A DNA stretch of 15,912 bases from Planctomicrobium sp. (GTDB lineage: Bacteria; Planctomycetota; Planctomycetia; Planctomycetales; Planctomycetaceae): positions 1 to 15,912 of the forward strand of contig JABJMI010000293.1 in assembly GCA_018659505.1 (NCBI GenBank), read 5' to 3'. The notes under the pieces are model-generated. The model saw only the letters and a list, made by a program, of their open reading frames with translations, was not told the origin of the DNA and searched no databases. The first letter of the stretch is position 1; each line of letters starts with the position of its first letter. Shown piece after piece: positions 1 to 6,966 of the stretch. The position numbers and the translations under genes were made by a program.

Positions 1-63
1 GCAGCGTGAGCATGTGGATCAGCTGCCCAAGCACACTCGCTCGCACGCCGTGCTGGTAGAGAC

Positions 64-201
64 CTAGGGTGAGTGAAGTTCGACGATTCACGTGAACGGT
101 GGGTTGCGCAATGAATTGTGAATCAAAATTAACTGTTCTTCATCGGGGAAATCGAGAACGTATCCCACCTTTTCATCGACTCATTGCTTCACCCACCCTA
201 C
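64..201. repeat. Inverted pair of GTAGGGTGGGTGAAG-type intergenic repeats
   Basis: The left arm is about 64-107 and the right arm about 159-201. The right arm reversed starts GTAGGGTGGGTGAAG and the left arm starts CTAGGGTGAGTGAAG, matching at 13 of 15 bases. Further in, both arms carry a CGAT segment and then GGTGGG, in the same order but with different spacing. The left arm also contains the perfect palindrome TTCACGTGAA at 87-96. The arms flank about 50 bases of A/T-rich sequence, so the unit could fold as a long imperfect stem-loop. No coding sequence covers it. Similar GTAGGGTGGG sequences are, from memory, widespread between genes in many bacteria; I cannot check copy number here. Confidence 0.6.
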
Positions 202-238
202 GAAAACCGTCTCAAGCGACATCTTCGGAATGAAAGAG

Positions 239-1054
239 TTACCGGAATAGCTCGTTGAATTTCTCTATCGTTTGCTTGGCTGCGGCGGTCGGATCAGGCC
301 AGGCGAAGGCTTCGGCAGAAGCGTAGTCTGAGTAGTCAATTTCTTTCAACGCTGCCACGATGGGTGCGTAGTCCATGTGACCGTTGCCAGCGGGGCGGCG
401 ATTAGAATCAACGAAGTGAACGTGGCCGATGTGCTTGCCACCGTCTAGTAGACCTTGCGCGATGGTTGTTTCTTCGATGTTCATGTGGAAGAGATCAGCC
501 AGTAGAACGACATTCGAAATCGACTGCGATTCTAGAAGTTCAACTCCGTCAGCCATCGTATTACACAGGTTTGTTTCGTAGCGATTCAGTGGTTCATAAA
601 TGAGTGGCACATTGTACTGCTCTGCATATTTACCAAGCTCGATAAGTGCAGCCCCTAATGATTTCAGTGCTTCGTCTTTAGGAAGGTCCGCGGTCCAGCG
701 TCCTTGCATCGAGCCAATAATCGCTGGGGCTGAGAACTCTCCGCCAAAGTCGATCATCGATTTCACGAAGTCGATGGCAGCTTGACGTTTCCCTGGGTCG
801 GTGTCTGTCAGGCTCAGTTTGTTGATGACCATGCCTGCACCGGTCCCGACAGCGGCACATTTCAAACCGGTCTCTTCGAGCAACGATTTCAACTCTGCAC
901 GGTCGACTGCATCTGGACCAGGAGCAAAGATTTCGACAGCGTCATAGCCGAGTTCTTTAGCGGTACGGACACCGGCAGCGAGGTCGTCCCACAATACAAA
1001 TGGACCACCACGTGCTTGTTCGACAAGACTAATAGTCACGGCTGAAGAAATCAT
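239..1054 (-). CDS. TIM-barrel sugar isomerase/epimerase (xylose isomerase-like)
   Basis: A 271-residue protein of the AP-endonuclease-2/xylose isomerase-like TIM-barrel family, which includes hydroxypyruvate isomerase and ketose 3-epimerases. The metal-site pattern of D-tagatose 3-epimerases is intact: E154 in YEPLNRYE, D187 in ADLFHMN, H213 in HVHFVDSNR and E248 in SAEAF. The substrate-contact positions E160, H190 and R219 are also present. From memory each lies two residues after its counterpart in the Pseudomonas cichorii enzyme. It should be a cytoplasmic, divalent-metal enzyme that moves a proton on a ketose or ketose-phosphate; the substrate cannot be read from sequence. There is no signal peptide. 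The ATG start at 1054 has AAAGAG a few bases upstream, and that site lies inside a repeated intergenic element. The gene is last in a minus-strand run after the AhpD-like gene. A hydroxypyruvate isomerase-like or keto-sugar epimerase role is equally possible. Confidence 0.88.
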   Translation of the reverse strand: MISSAVTISLVEQARGGPFVLWDDLAAGVRTAKELGYDAVEIFAPGPDAVDRAELKSLLEETGLKCAAVGTGAGMVINKLSLTDTDPGKRQAAIDFVKSMIDFGGEFSAPAIIGSMQGRWTADLPKDEALKSLGAALIELGKYAEQYNVPLIYEPLNRYETNLCNTMADGVELLESQSISNVVLLADLFHMNIEETTIAQGLLDGGKHIGHVHFVDSNRRPAGNGHMDYAPIVAALKEIDYSDYASAEAFAWPDPTAAAKQTIEKFNELFR

Positions 1055-1060
1055 GATGAG

Positions 1061-1100
1061 CTCTTTCTGTTTTGCCGGTCATTTGAAGTGTCCGGCGATC
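1061..1100 (+). repeat. Hairpin element, copy 1 (imperfect stem)
   Basis: This stretch matches the reverse complement of 1771-1810 at 32 of 35 consecutive positions, beginning with an identical 17-base flank (TCTTTCTGTTTTGCCGG). Here the stem is imperfect: GCCGGTCATTT pairs with AAGTGTCCGGC except at two positions. It lies between the stop of the AhpD-like gene and the start of the isomerase gene. Its flank supplies the AAAGAG ribosome binding site of the isomerase. Its orientation is opposite to that of copy 2. Confidence 0.7.
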
Positions 1101-1112
1101 TGTTCGTATAAA

Positions 1113-1730
1113 TTAAGTTGCAGAGTTCAAAAACTGAGACCCGGCGTAGATCGTGGAAGCACATTGAATTGTTTCCAGCATTTGTTCTTTGCTGATTCCC
1201 AGCTTGGCAGCTTTATCGACATGGCCTGAAGTGCAGGGTTTGCAGGCGTTGAGATCGCTGATGGCGATGTTGATCAGTTCAACTAACGAATCTTCCAGCG
1301 ATGTTCCTGCGAACGTCATAGCGCGCAGACCAACTCCCATCCCTTCGAAGAGATCGCTGCCACTGAGGTCGCGAAATTTGAAGAAGGTGTTGTACATGTA
1401 GTTTGTGGCTGCGATGGCGAGAATCTCTGCGGTTTGCTCTTCACTAAATCCGAGAGCGACACATCGCTTTTGAAAGTATTCAATCCAGGGTTTGGATTTT
1501 GCATGGGCAGCGACTGATAGCGCAATGGCTGCTCGCGTTTTGGCGTCGATTGCTCCATCGGTATAGACGAATTTTTTGAAGTTCATGTAGAAGTCTTTGA
1601 GGAAGATTTCTACATTGCCGTACACCAAGAATGGTGCCGGCATTTCTTCATCACCCAGCATTTCCTGGATGCGACCATAGAGTTTTGCGACATTCTCGGG
1701 TGCGTTAGAAACTTCAACTGGTTGGAGCAT
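1113..1730 (-). CDS. AhpD-like carboxymuconolactone decarboxylase family protein
   Basis: A 205-residue, all-helical protein of the AhpD/carboxymuconolactone decarboxylase family, made of two tandem repeats of the domain. Counted from this ATG, the second repeat keeps the AhpD catalytic relay: E151, then twelve residues later C163-KP-C166, then H170. This is the same spacing as, from memory, E118/C130/C133/H137 of Mycobacterium tuberculosis AhpD. The first repeat (about residues 62-120) has the helices but no CxxC. AhpD proteins pass electrons, often from lipoyl-linked partners, to AhpC peroxiredoxins. The gene lies 95 bases downstream of a peroxiredoxin on the same strand, which supports that job. 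The frame is open back to a TTG at 1745, but neither start has a clear ribosome binding site; the ATG is preferred by convention. A general alkylhydroperoxidase-like or decarboxylase role cannot be excluded. Confidence 0.85.
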   Translation of the reverse strand: MLQPVEVSNAPENVAKLYGRIQEMLGDEEMPAPFLVYGNVEIFLKDFYMNFKKFVYTDGAIDAKTRAAIALSVAAHAKSKPWIEYFQKRCVALGFSEEQTAEILAIAATNYMYNTFFKFRDLSGSDLFEGMGVGLRAMTFAGTSLEDSLVELINIAISDLNACKPCTSGHVDKAAKLGISKEQMLETIQCASTIYAGSQFLNSAT

Positions 1731-1770
1731 TGTGCAATCGTTCAACTAAGAAAGTTGTAGAAGAAAACCG

Positions 1771-1810
1771 TGATGCCGGACACTTTAAGTGTCCGGCAAA
1801 ACAGAAAGAT
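1771..1810 (-). repeat. Hairpin element, copy 2 (perfect stem, possible terminator)
   Basis: Positions 1774-1798 form a palindrome with perfect 12-base arms (TGCCGGACACTT and AAGTGTCCGGCA) around one central base. Folded as RNA it gives a 10-bp GC-rich stem with a TTTAA loop. It sits 16 bases after the peroxiredoxin stop codon and before the AhpD-like gene. There is no long U-run directly after the stem on the minus strand, so it is not a textbook intrinsic terminator. It may stop or attenuate transcription, or protect the 3' end of the peroxiredoxin message. Confidence 0.75.
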
Positions 1811-1825
1811 CAAAAGTTGAAGAAA

Positions 1826-2368
1826 TTAATTCAAGGTCTCTTCGCCTTTGCTCCAATTGCAGGGGCAAAGTTTATCGGTTTGCAAAGCATCAAGGACACG
1901 AAGAACTTCGTCGACGTTACGTCCAACACTGAGGTCGTGAACCGCTGACCAACGAACAACTCCGTTCGGATCAATCAGGAAGATTCCACGATACGCGATA
2001 CCGGCATCTTCTTTCAGAACGCCATAATCTCTTGATAATTGATGAGTGGTATCGGCTAGCATTGGGTACTTGAGTTTGCCCAAATCGTCGTGGCTATCAC
2101 ACCAACCCTTGTGCGAGAAAACACTGTCTGTACTAGCAGTCAGAACGGCACACTCACGGTCTTCGAACTCGCCCAATTTATCATTGAAAGAGACAATCTC
2201 TGTCGGGCAGACGAATGTGAAATCGAGCGGGTAGAAGAACAAGCAAACCCATTTGCCGTTGAAATCTTTCAACGAAAGCTCAGCGAATTGATCGTCGCTG
2301 CCATCTTTGCTGCGGTCATAGGAATTGATTTTGAAATCGGGAGCGGGTTGACCAACTTTAGCACTCAT
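1826..2368 (-). CDS. 2-Cys peroxiredoxin, AhpC/Prx1 type
   Basis: A 180-residue cytoplasmic thiol peroxidase that reduces hydrogen peroxide and organic hydroperoxides. The peroxidatic cysteine is C54 in DFTFVCPTE, with T51 and R127 (AYRGIFLID) completing the active site. The resolving cysteine is C168 in LCPCNW, so it is a typical 2-Cys enzyme; C170 is an extra cysteine two residues later. The start is fixed by AGGAGAA six bases upstream of the ATG at 2368. The open frame runs 24 codons further back, but that extension has no family similarity and no ribosome binding site. An AhpD-like gene follows on the same strand, a likely electron donor, and no ahpF-type reductase is seen in the window. 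A palindrome 39-62 bases upstream could be an operator. Confidence 0.95.
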   Translation of the reverse strand: MSAKVGQPAPDFKINSYDRSKDGSDDQFAELSLKDFNGKWVCLFFYPLDFTFVCPTEIVSFNDKLGEFEDRECAVLTASTDSVFSHKGWCDSHDDLGKLKYPMLADTTHQLSRDYGVLKEDAGIAYRGIFLIDPNGVVRWSAVHDLSVGRNVDEVLRVLDALQTDKLCPCNWSKGEETLN

Positions 2369-2374
2369 CTGTAG

Positions 2375-2381
2375 TTCTCCT
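2375..2381 (-). promoter_or_regulatory. Ribosome binding site fixing the peroxiredoxin start
   Basis: On the minus strand this reads AGGAGAA, six bases before the ATG at 2366-2368. It decides in favour of the 180-residue form over the longer open frame that begins at 2440. Confidence 0.8.
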
Positions 2382-2406
2382 GTTAAGTTAAATATCTCTG
2401 TATGAC

Positions 2407-2430
2407 TGCGGAACAGACTCTGTTCTCGCA
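2407..2430. promoter_or_regulatory. Palindromic operator candidate upstream of the peroxiredoxin
   Basis: The core GAACAGACTCTGTTC at 2411-2425 is a perfect 15-base palindrome (seven-base arms, one central base). TGCG before it and CGCA after it extend the symmetry to 11-base arms with a single unpaired T at 2426. It lies 39-62 bases before the peroxiredoxin ATG, a typical place for a repressor or activator site. It does not look like a PerR or Fur box, and I cannot name the regulator. It might instead fold as a 5' leader hairpin. Confidence 0.45.
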
Positions 2431-2723
2431 AAACTTGCAATCTATTGAATATGATCAGTTTGCAGCGATGAATTCATATTGAATCTGAACGCCAAGAATT
2501 TCTCGCAAACCGATAGAGCTCATATTTACGTTTAGTATACTCACGTGAGAAAGTTCTTCAAGGAGTTCAAAACCTCCAATTCGAGCAGTTCCTCTAAAAG
2601 ATCAATTTTGAACTGAATTGAAATGAACTCGAATTGATTGATCGGTTACCATCGAAACTTGAACAGTACTCTCTCCGCCCACAATTAAGTGGGTGGCTAA
2701 CCACTCAACACTCAACCGCTTCT

Positions 2724-3842
2724 ATGCCCGAACCACACGATTCATCTCGTCGCGAATTTCTCACTGGAAGAGTGATTCAGAAAGAGATGCGCCGTGTGGG
2801 AGATGGAATCGCGGATTCCTTGAGCGATGCGGAACTGGGGCAACAAGCCCCTATCGCTGGCGATACCGTTCGTCTGGAAACGAAAGCAATGGGTTGCCCG
2901 TGGTCGGTGATCATGAATCCCGGACCACCTCGCCAAGTGATGGTGGCAACTGATGCGTTTGATTTTGTACGCGATGTCGAGCAAATGCTGACCATCTATC
3001 GTGATGATAGCGAAGTCGCCCAACTGAACCGCGAAGCCGCTTCTGAATGGCAAACGACCTCCGAGGGACTCTTTCAATTCCTGCAAACTTGCCAACACCT
3101 GTATGAAGAGACAGACGGAGCTTTTGACCCTGCAACTGGATCGCTCATCAGGCTTTGGAAGTCCGCTCGTGATCAAGGAAGAATTCCGTTCACTGGAGAA
3201 ATTGAAGAAGCTCTGGCGAACTCTGGGATGGGGAACATTTCTTTCAATAACGAAGCTTCACAAGTCCATTTTCAGCGACCGGGACTCCTCCTTGATTTCG
3301 CTTCCATTGGAAAAGGTTACGGGATTGATCGCGCTGCCCAGCACATTGAAAACGAAGAAATCAAGAATTTCTTGGTGCATGGTGGACAGAGCAGTTTGTT
3401 CGCTGCGGGAGGTCACTTCGGACATGATGGTTGGCCGATTGGACTGAAGAATCCATTGTTCACCGAGAAACGATACGCCACCATCCTCTTGAAAGACCAA
3501 GGCATGGCGACCAGTGGTTCGAACATTCAATTTTTCAGATATGAAGGCAAGCGTTACGGACATTTACTTGACCCACGTAATGGGTTGCCAGCTGAGGGAA
3601 TTCTGTCCGTGACGGTGATTGCTCCGACAGCGACAGAAGCGGATGCGTTATCGACTGCTTTTTATGTGATGGGGCTCGACGCTGCTTTGAGGTATTGCGA
3701 TGGTCACCCAGAGATCGGAGCCGTGATCATCCCAACGCCATCGCAAGGTCGGCTGCTGGAACCACATGTGAAGAACTTTCCACTAAATCGGATTTTCTTC
3801 GAGGATGACGCTGAGAAAAATGAAATGAATCCTGGCCGATGA
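2724..3842 (+). CDS. FAD:protein FMN transferase, ApbE family
   Basis: A 372-residue ApbE-family flavin transferase, which uses FAD to attach FMN covalently to a threonine or serine of target flavoproteins with Mg2+. Family motifs appear in order: MGCPWSV near residue 56, GAFDPATGSL at 132-141, LDFASIGKGYGID at 190-202, HGGQSS at 219-224, ATSGS at 262-266, GHLLDPRNGLP at 279-289 and EADALSTA at 305-312. The last two hold FAD- and metal-binding positions in this family. The N-terminus has SSRREFLTGR at residues 7-16, which resembles a twin-arginine motif, but no hydrophobic stretch follows and there is no lipobox, so export is doubtful. The frame is open back to a TTG at 2634. The ATG at 2724 is preferred because it leaves the Tat-like motif near the N-terminus; neither start has a clear ribosome binding site. 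No obvious flavinylation target lies in the window. The DoxX-like gene follows on the same strand after 184 bases. Confidence 0.9.
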   Translation: MPEPHDSSRREFLTGRVIQKEMRRVGDGIADSLSDAELGQQAPIAGDTVRLETKAMGCPWSVIMNPGPPRQVMVATDAFDFVRDVEQMLTIYRDDSEVAQLNREAASEWQTTSEGLFQFLQTCQHLYEETDGAFDPATGSLIRLWKSARDQGRIPFTGEIEEALANSGMGNISFNNEASQVHFQRPGLLLDFASIGKGYGIDRAAQHIENEEIKNFLVHGGQSSLFAAGGHFGHDGWPIGLKNPLFTEKRYATILLKDQGMATSGSNIQFFRYEGKRYGHLLDPRNGLPAEGILSVTVIAPTATEADALSTAFYVMGLDAALRYCDGHPEIGAVIIPTPSQGRLLEPHVKNFPLNRIFFEDDAEKNEMNPGR

Positions 3843-3857
3843 AAGAAGCTTAGTTTT

Positions 3858-3893
3858 TCTTTCTCCGCGTCTCAGTGCCTCCGCGGTGTATTT
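3858..3893. repeat. Single copy of the CRCNGAG short-unit repeat family
   Basis: Just behind the ApbE gene the minus strand reads CGCGGAGG, CACTGAGA and CGCGGAGA in succession, three related 8-base units flanked by A/T-rich sequence. The middle unit closely resembles units in the inverted pair at 11896-11987. Sequences of this CTCCGCGTCTC... kind are, from memory, common between genes in many bacteria. No inverted partner is seen nearby. Confidence 0.5.
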
Positions 3894-4012
3894 CTATTAT
3901 CCATCGCAGCCTATAAAATATCCGAACTGCCTACGAAACTTGGTTTCAGTTTCCTGCCCGCTCTTGTATCCTGCCCTGTTGATCCGTTTCAAAATCCTAA
4001 TCATTAAATTCT

Positions 4013-4018
4013 GAGGAA
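4013..4018 (+). promoter_or_regulatory. Ribosome binding site supporting a GTG start
   Basis: GAGGAA lies eight bases before GTG at 4027 and supports that codon as the start of the DoxX-like protein. Confidence 0.65.
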
Positions 4019-4026
4019 CGTCAGAA

Positions 4027-5484
4027 GTGAAAGACCTCAAACGTATATCCTGGCTTGCCATTCTTCTACTGGTTGTCTTGCGAATTTCGATTGGCTGGCA
4101 ATTTTTGTATGAAGGGATGTGGAAGTACGACCAGATGGACACGCCTAAACCTTGGTCAGCCGAGGGATACCTGAAGAATGCTCAAGGACCGTTTCGGGAT
4201 CATTTCCGCGAAATGACTGGCGATCCAGACGACCTGAACTGGCTCGACTATGGGAAGATGAGTTCAAAATGGTATGCATGGCGCGACCGTTTCGCCACAC
4301 ATTACAAGCTGAATCCAGAGCAGGAAGCACTCTTTAATCTGATGCTTGACGGATCAGCAGATGAAGACACCGCCCCGGCGGAGCTTCCAACAAATCCCAC
4401 GTTTTCTCGTAAGCTCGACGCCTTGCCGAAAGGTGTCAATCTGAAACGATACGCAAACACGATTGTCTTTGATGCAAAGGGAAAAGTCCTCAAAGTGATG
4501 GAGCCGGTTCTTCCTAGTGAAGAAGCTGCCATCAAGAAAATGGTTGACGTTGTTCCAACGGGCGATAAAAAAATTCCTTACAGAAAGAAAGCCCTCGTAG
4601 ATAAAAAACCAGTCCCTGCGGATGACGTAGAAGCCAAGTTCTACGCTGCATTTGACGCACTTGTTAACTATTCACGCAAACCGATCGAAAAAGCGATCAG
4701 CGATATCTCTGCACAGAGCAAAAAGAAAGACTCTGAAATCAACAGAGAGAATTTCCTCTACGGTGTTACTCGAATGAGCACCACTGTCAAACGCGCGCTG
4801 CCTTATCGTCATCGCTTGGCTGCCTCGCTGCATGGTGATCCAGATCGCGTCGGGGTCTATGGCGAACTCAATGAACGGGGTTCTTTTGATATCGAAATGG
4901 GAACAGTCACGCGACAAGAAGAAAGTGCAGAAAAACACAGCATCAATTTCGGGAAGATCAAAGAGTACCGGGAACTCCTGGAAGAGTATGAAACCGCTCT
5001 CACTCAAGCAAAAATCGAATACCAATACGATCACGCCACCAAACTGGCACTCAAGGCTGCTCTCATGCGAGCCGATTTAGTTGGACCAGTTCGCGCGTTA
5101 GAAGCAGAGCTTCAAGATAATGCTTTGAAGTTATTGAATACCGAGCAAATCTCTCGGGGAGCAATGCCTGCGGAAGACACGCCGCTACATAAATCAGACA
5201 TGATGGCGATGTGGGGACTGCTGATCTTAGGTTCCTTACTCATCCTGGGTTTCTTCACCCGCTTTGCAGCAATCTTGGGAGCCGCGATGGTGCTGTCGTT
5301 CTACCTTGTCATCCCACCATGGCCAGGAGTTCCACCAGCACCGGGACCAGAGCATAGCTTGTACATCAACAAGAACATGATCGAGGTCATTGCTTTACTG
5401 GCAATCGCAGCGATGCCCACTGGCAGCTGGTTCGGGATCGATGCGTTCTTTGCGAGATTGTTCTTCAAAAGCAAAGAAGATTAA
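4027..5484 (+). CDS. DoxX-like membrane protein with a ~360-residue insert
   Basis: A 485-residue membrane protein. Helix 1 (about residues 8-28) ends in the DoxX-type pattern LRISIGWQFLYEGMWK. The other DoxX-like helices come only near the C-terminus: about 393-411, 413-430 and 449-465, with PPWPGVPPAPGPE between the last two. Ordinary DoxX proteins are about 130-170 residues, so residues 31-390 are a large insert. The insert begins WSAEGYLKNAQGPFRDHF, is rich in charged residues, and has a helical stretch at about 310-375. It most likely sits on one side of the membrane between helices 1 and 2. DoxX-family proteins are linked in the literature to thiol/redox and quinone-related functions, but the role here is unknown. 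The GTG start has GAGGAA upstream. The gene ends 23 bases before a hairpin shared with the converging decarboxylase gene. Confidence 0.75.
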   Translation: MKDLKRISWLAILLLVVLRISIGWQFLYEGMWKYDQMDTPKPWSAEGYLKNAQGPFRDHFREMTGDPDDLNWLDYGKMSSKWYAWRDRFATHYKLNPEQEALFNLMLDGSADEDTAPAELPTNPTFSRKLDALPKGVNLKRYANTIVFDAKGKVLKVMEPVLPSEEAAIKKMVDVVPTGDKKIPYRKKALVDKKPVPADDVEAKFYAAFDALVNYSRKPIEKAISDISAQSKKKDSEINRENFLYGVTRMSTTVKRALPYRHRLAASLHGDPDRVGVYGELNERGSFDIEMGTVTRQEESAEKHSINFGKIKEYRELLEEYETALTQAKIEYQYDHATKLALKAALMRADLVGPVRALEAELQDNALKLLNTEQISRGAMPAEDTPLHKSDMMAMWGLLILGSLLILGFFTRFAAILGAAMVLSFYLVIPPWPGVPPAPGPEHSLYINKNMIEVIALLAIAAMPTGSWFGIDAFFARLFFKSKED

Positions 5485-5506
5485 AAGCGGTGAAATTGAA
5501 TCCCGT

Positions 5507-5535
5507 TTAGCAGCACATTTAAAGTGTGCTGCTAA
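5507..5535. terminator. Hairpin between convergent genes
   Basis: TTAGCAGCACA (5507-5517) pairs perfectly with TGTGCTGCTAA (5525-5535) around the loop TTTAAAG, an 11-bp stem. It sits 22 bases after the DoxX-gene stop and overlaps the TAG stop of the decarboxylase gene (5532-5534), so it can serve both strands. The loop and inner stem (CACATTTAAAGTGTG) resemble the hairpin at 1774-1798 although the outer stem differs. No long U-run follows on either strand, so termination is inferred from position. Confidence 0.6.
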
Positions 5536-6890
5536 GCTTCGGTCGCTTGATTCAACTTTTCAAGAATCCTCGGCATCCACTCAAGATGCTCCGGTTTCAT
5601 TACGCAGGCTCTTAAACAAGTGACTTCGGGCTGATCCCAGTTTTTGATTGTGCTCGAACCTTCGACAAGATGTCTTGGCAAGGTCACCAGAGCGAGATGC
5701 AGGTTCTGTTTTGCAGCTGCATTGAAGATATCGCGAGCGTTCTGAGAAGCTTTGGAAGCACTTTCGGCATGAGCCGTCCAGACGACGATATCGAGTTCTG
5801 GGACCATGACTGGCTGATAATATGATGACTCTTCCAGCCAATCGTGAAGCTTCTTAGCAGCTGAGATTGATGATTCAAGACGCTTCGCGAATTCACTTTC
5901 TACTTCAAGCGGAAAGAGTTGCAGCGTCGACCAGAGGGCAACTGCGGCAGCGCCTGCTCTGGAGCATTCGAGCGAGATTTCCCCCAGATGTAGATCGTCG
6001 CTAGAGAAGTATGTGTACGGCGAATCGTGCTTGAAGACTTTCGCTGACTGCGGATCATTGAATAATACACAGCCGCAACCGTATGGCTGAAGCCCGTGTT
6101 TATGAGGATCGATGACGATTGAATCAGCGTGGTGCATCAATTCGTATTGTCGTGTTGCATACTCTGAGAGATTCTGCGCCAGCTTAAAGTAGCCTCCGTA
6201 TGCCGAATCGATATGGATACGAAATCCGTAGGACTTTTGAAGTTCAAGCACTTCCTCAAGAGGGTCAATCGCTCCTAATGCGGTCGTTCCGAGTGTCACT
6301 ACAACGGTTCCGATTTCTTCCGCATCAAGTTGTCGTTGCAACGAAGCAATATCCATGCGACCGTTTGCTTCGCATTCAATAATTCTGCATTCAATATCGA
6401 GCAATGAACAACAGCGTGAGTGTGTGTAATGTGCTTGGCTAGAAACTGCAACTGGCTTGTTGTCGGTAAATTCTCTGGCAACCCATAAGGCTTCCAAATT
6501 CGCAATCGTACCGCCGCCGCAGAGGTGACCCAAGGCATTCGACCAGCCAAACATTGCAGCGATCTGCTGAACGGCTTCTTTCTCCATCGCTGAGCTAGCT
6601 TTGCCACCATCCAACGCATGGTTATTCGGATTGATCGACATGGCAAGCGTATATGCAAGCTGAGCAATCGGGTGCGGAGGCTTCATCATCTGCCCAAGGT
6701 AGAACGGATGATGATACGGATAATTGTTTTGTAACTCTTGAGCGGTGCTGGCGAGAATGGGTTCTAAAGAGTCTAGAAGAGCAGATCTTTCGACCGATGG
6801 GAGATCGTCGAAACCGCTTGCTAGCTTCGCATTTACATTATTGAGAATCGAGAGCGATTGAGCGCAGAGCCCCGGGAAAGTGTCAGTCAT
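5532..6890 (-). CDS. Group II PLP-dependent amino acid decarboxylase
   Basis: A 452-residue cytoplasmic enzyme of the pyridoxal-phosphate decarboxylase group II family (glutamate, aromatic amino acid, diaminobutyrate and aspartate decarboxylases). The PLP lysine is K264 in IDPHKHGLQPYG. D228 in IHIDSAYGGY is the residue that contacts the PLP nitrogen. GGGTIAN at 125-131 binds the cofactor phosphate, and H154 in SSQAHYTH is the expected ring-stacking histidine. The segment SLECSRAGAAAVALW at about 306-320 is also family-typical. It should release CO2 from an amino acid to give an amine, but the substrate cannot be read from these motifs. Length and start are normal; the ribosome binding site is weak. 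The gene is last in the minus-strand block, 76 bases after the STAS-domain gene, and its stop codon lies inside a hairpin. Confidence 0.88.
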   Translation of the reverse strand: MTDTFPGLCAQSLSILNNVNAKLASGFDDLPSVERSALLDSLEPILASTAQELQNNYPYHHPFYLGQMMKPPHPIAQLAYTLAMSINPNNHALDGGKASSAMEKEAVQQIAAMFGWSNALGHLCGGGTIANLEALWVAREFTDNKPVAVSSQAHYTHSRCCSLLDIECRIIECEANGRMDIASLQRQLDAEEIGTVVVTLGTTALGAIDPLEEVLELQKSYGFRIHIDSAYGGYFKLAQNLSEYATRQYELMHHADSIVIDPHKHGLQPYGCGCVLFNDPQSAKVFKHDSPYTYFSSDDLHLGEISLECSRAGAAAVALWSTLQLFPLEVESEFAKRLESSISAAKKLHDWLEESSYYQPVMVPELDIVVWTAHAESASKASQNARDIFNAAAKQNLHLALVTLPRHLVEGSSTIKNWDQPEVTCLRACVMKPEHLEWMPRILEKLNQATEA

Positions 6891-6966
6891 ACTAATTTTC
6901 GTAGATCGACGAACTTCACTCGCCCTGCAATTTCAATAGGACCAATTAGTAGAAGTACGAATTGAT

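Larger units (their letters stand above)
2369..2723. other. Divergent intergenic region, peroxiredoxin / apbE-like gene
   Basis: No gene is seen between the two divergent starts. Besides the palindrome at 2407-2430 there are ATGAATTCAT at 2468-2477, a TATACT -10-like hexamer at 2536-2541 on the plus strand without a convincing -35, the palindrome TCACGTGA at 2541-2548, and an inverted pair CAATTCGAG (2577-2585) / CTCGAATTG (2628-2636). These suggest regulatory DNA for both genes, but only the 2407-2430 site is strong. Confidence 0.45.

Noticed and set aside
2..66. Open frame on the plus strand that enters from the left edge and ends with TAG at 64-66
   Set aside because: Only about 21 codons are visible, no domain can be recognised, and the stretch is GC-rich and adjoins the repeat at 64-201. 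It may be repeat-linked sequence rather than the end of a gene.
1826..2368. Extra cysteine in LCPCNW of the peroxiredoxin as a possible new mechanism
   Set aside because: CPCNW endings are, from memory, common in bacterial peroxiredoxins of this type; it is noted in the annotation but is not unusual enough for a finding.
2441..2530. Direct repeats of ATTCAATA on the minus strand upstream of the peroxiredoxin
   Set aside because: They are short, A/T-rich and irregularly spaced; chance occurrence is likely, so only the 2407-2430 palindrome was kept.
3841..3863. GAAAGAA / TTCTTTC hairpin at the apbE stop codon as a terminator
   Set aside because: The stem is seven weak pairs with a GCTTAGTTT loop and no following U-run; it is too weak to call.
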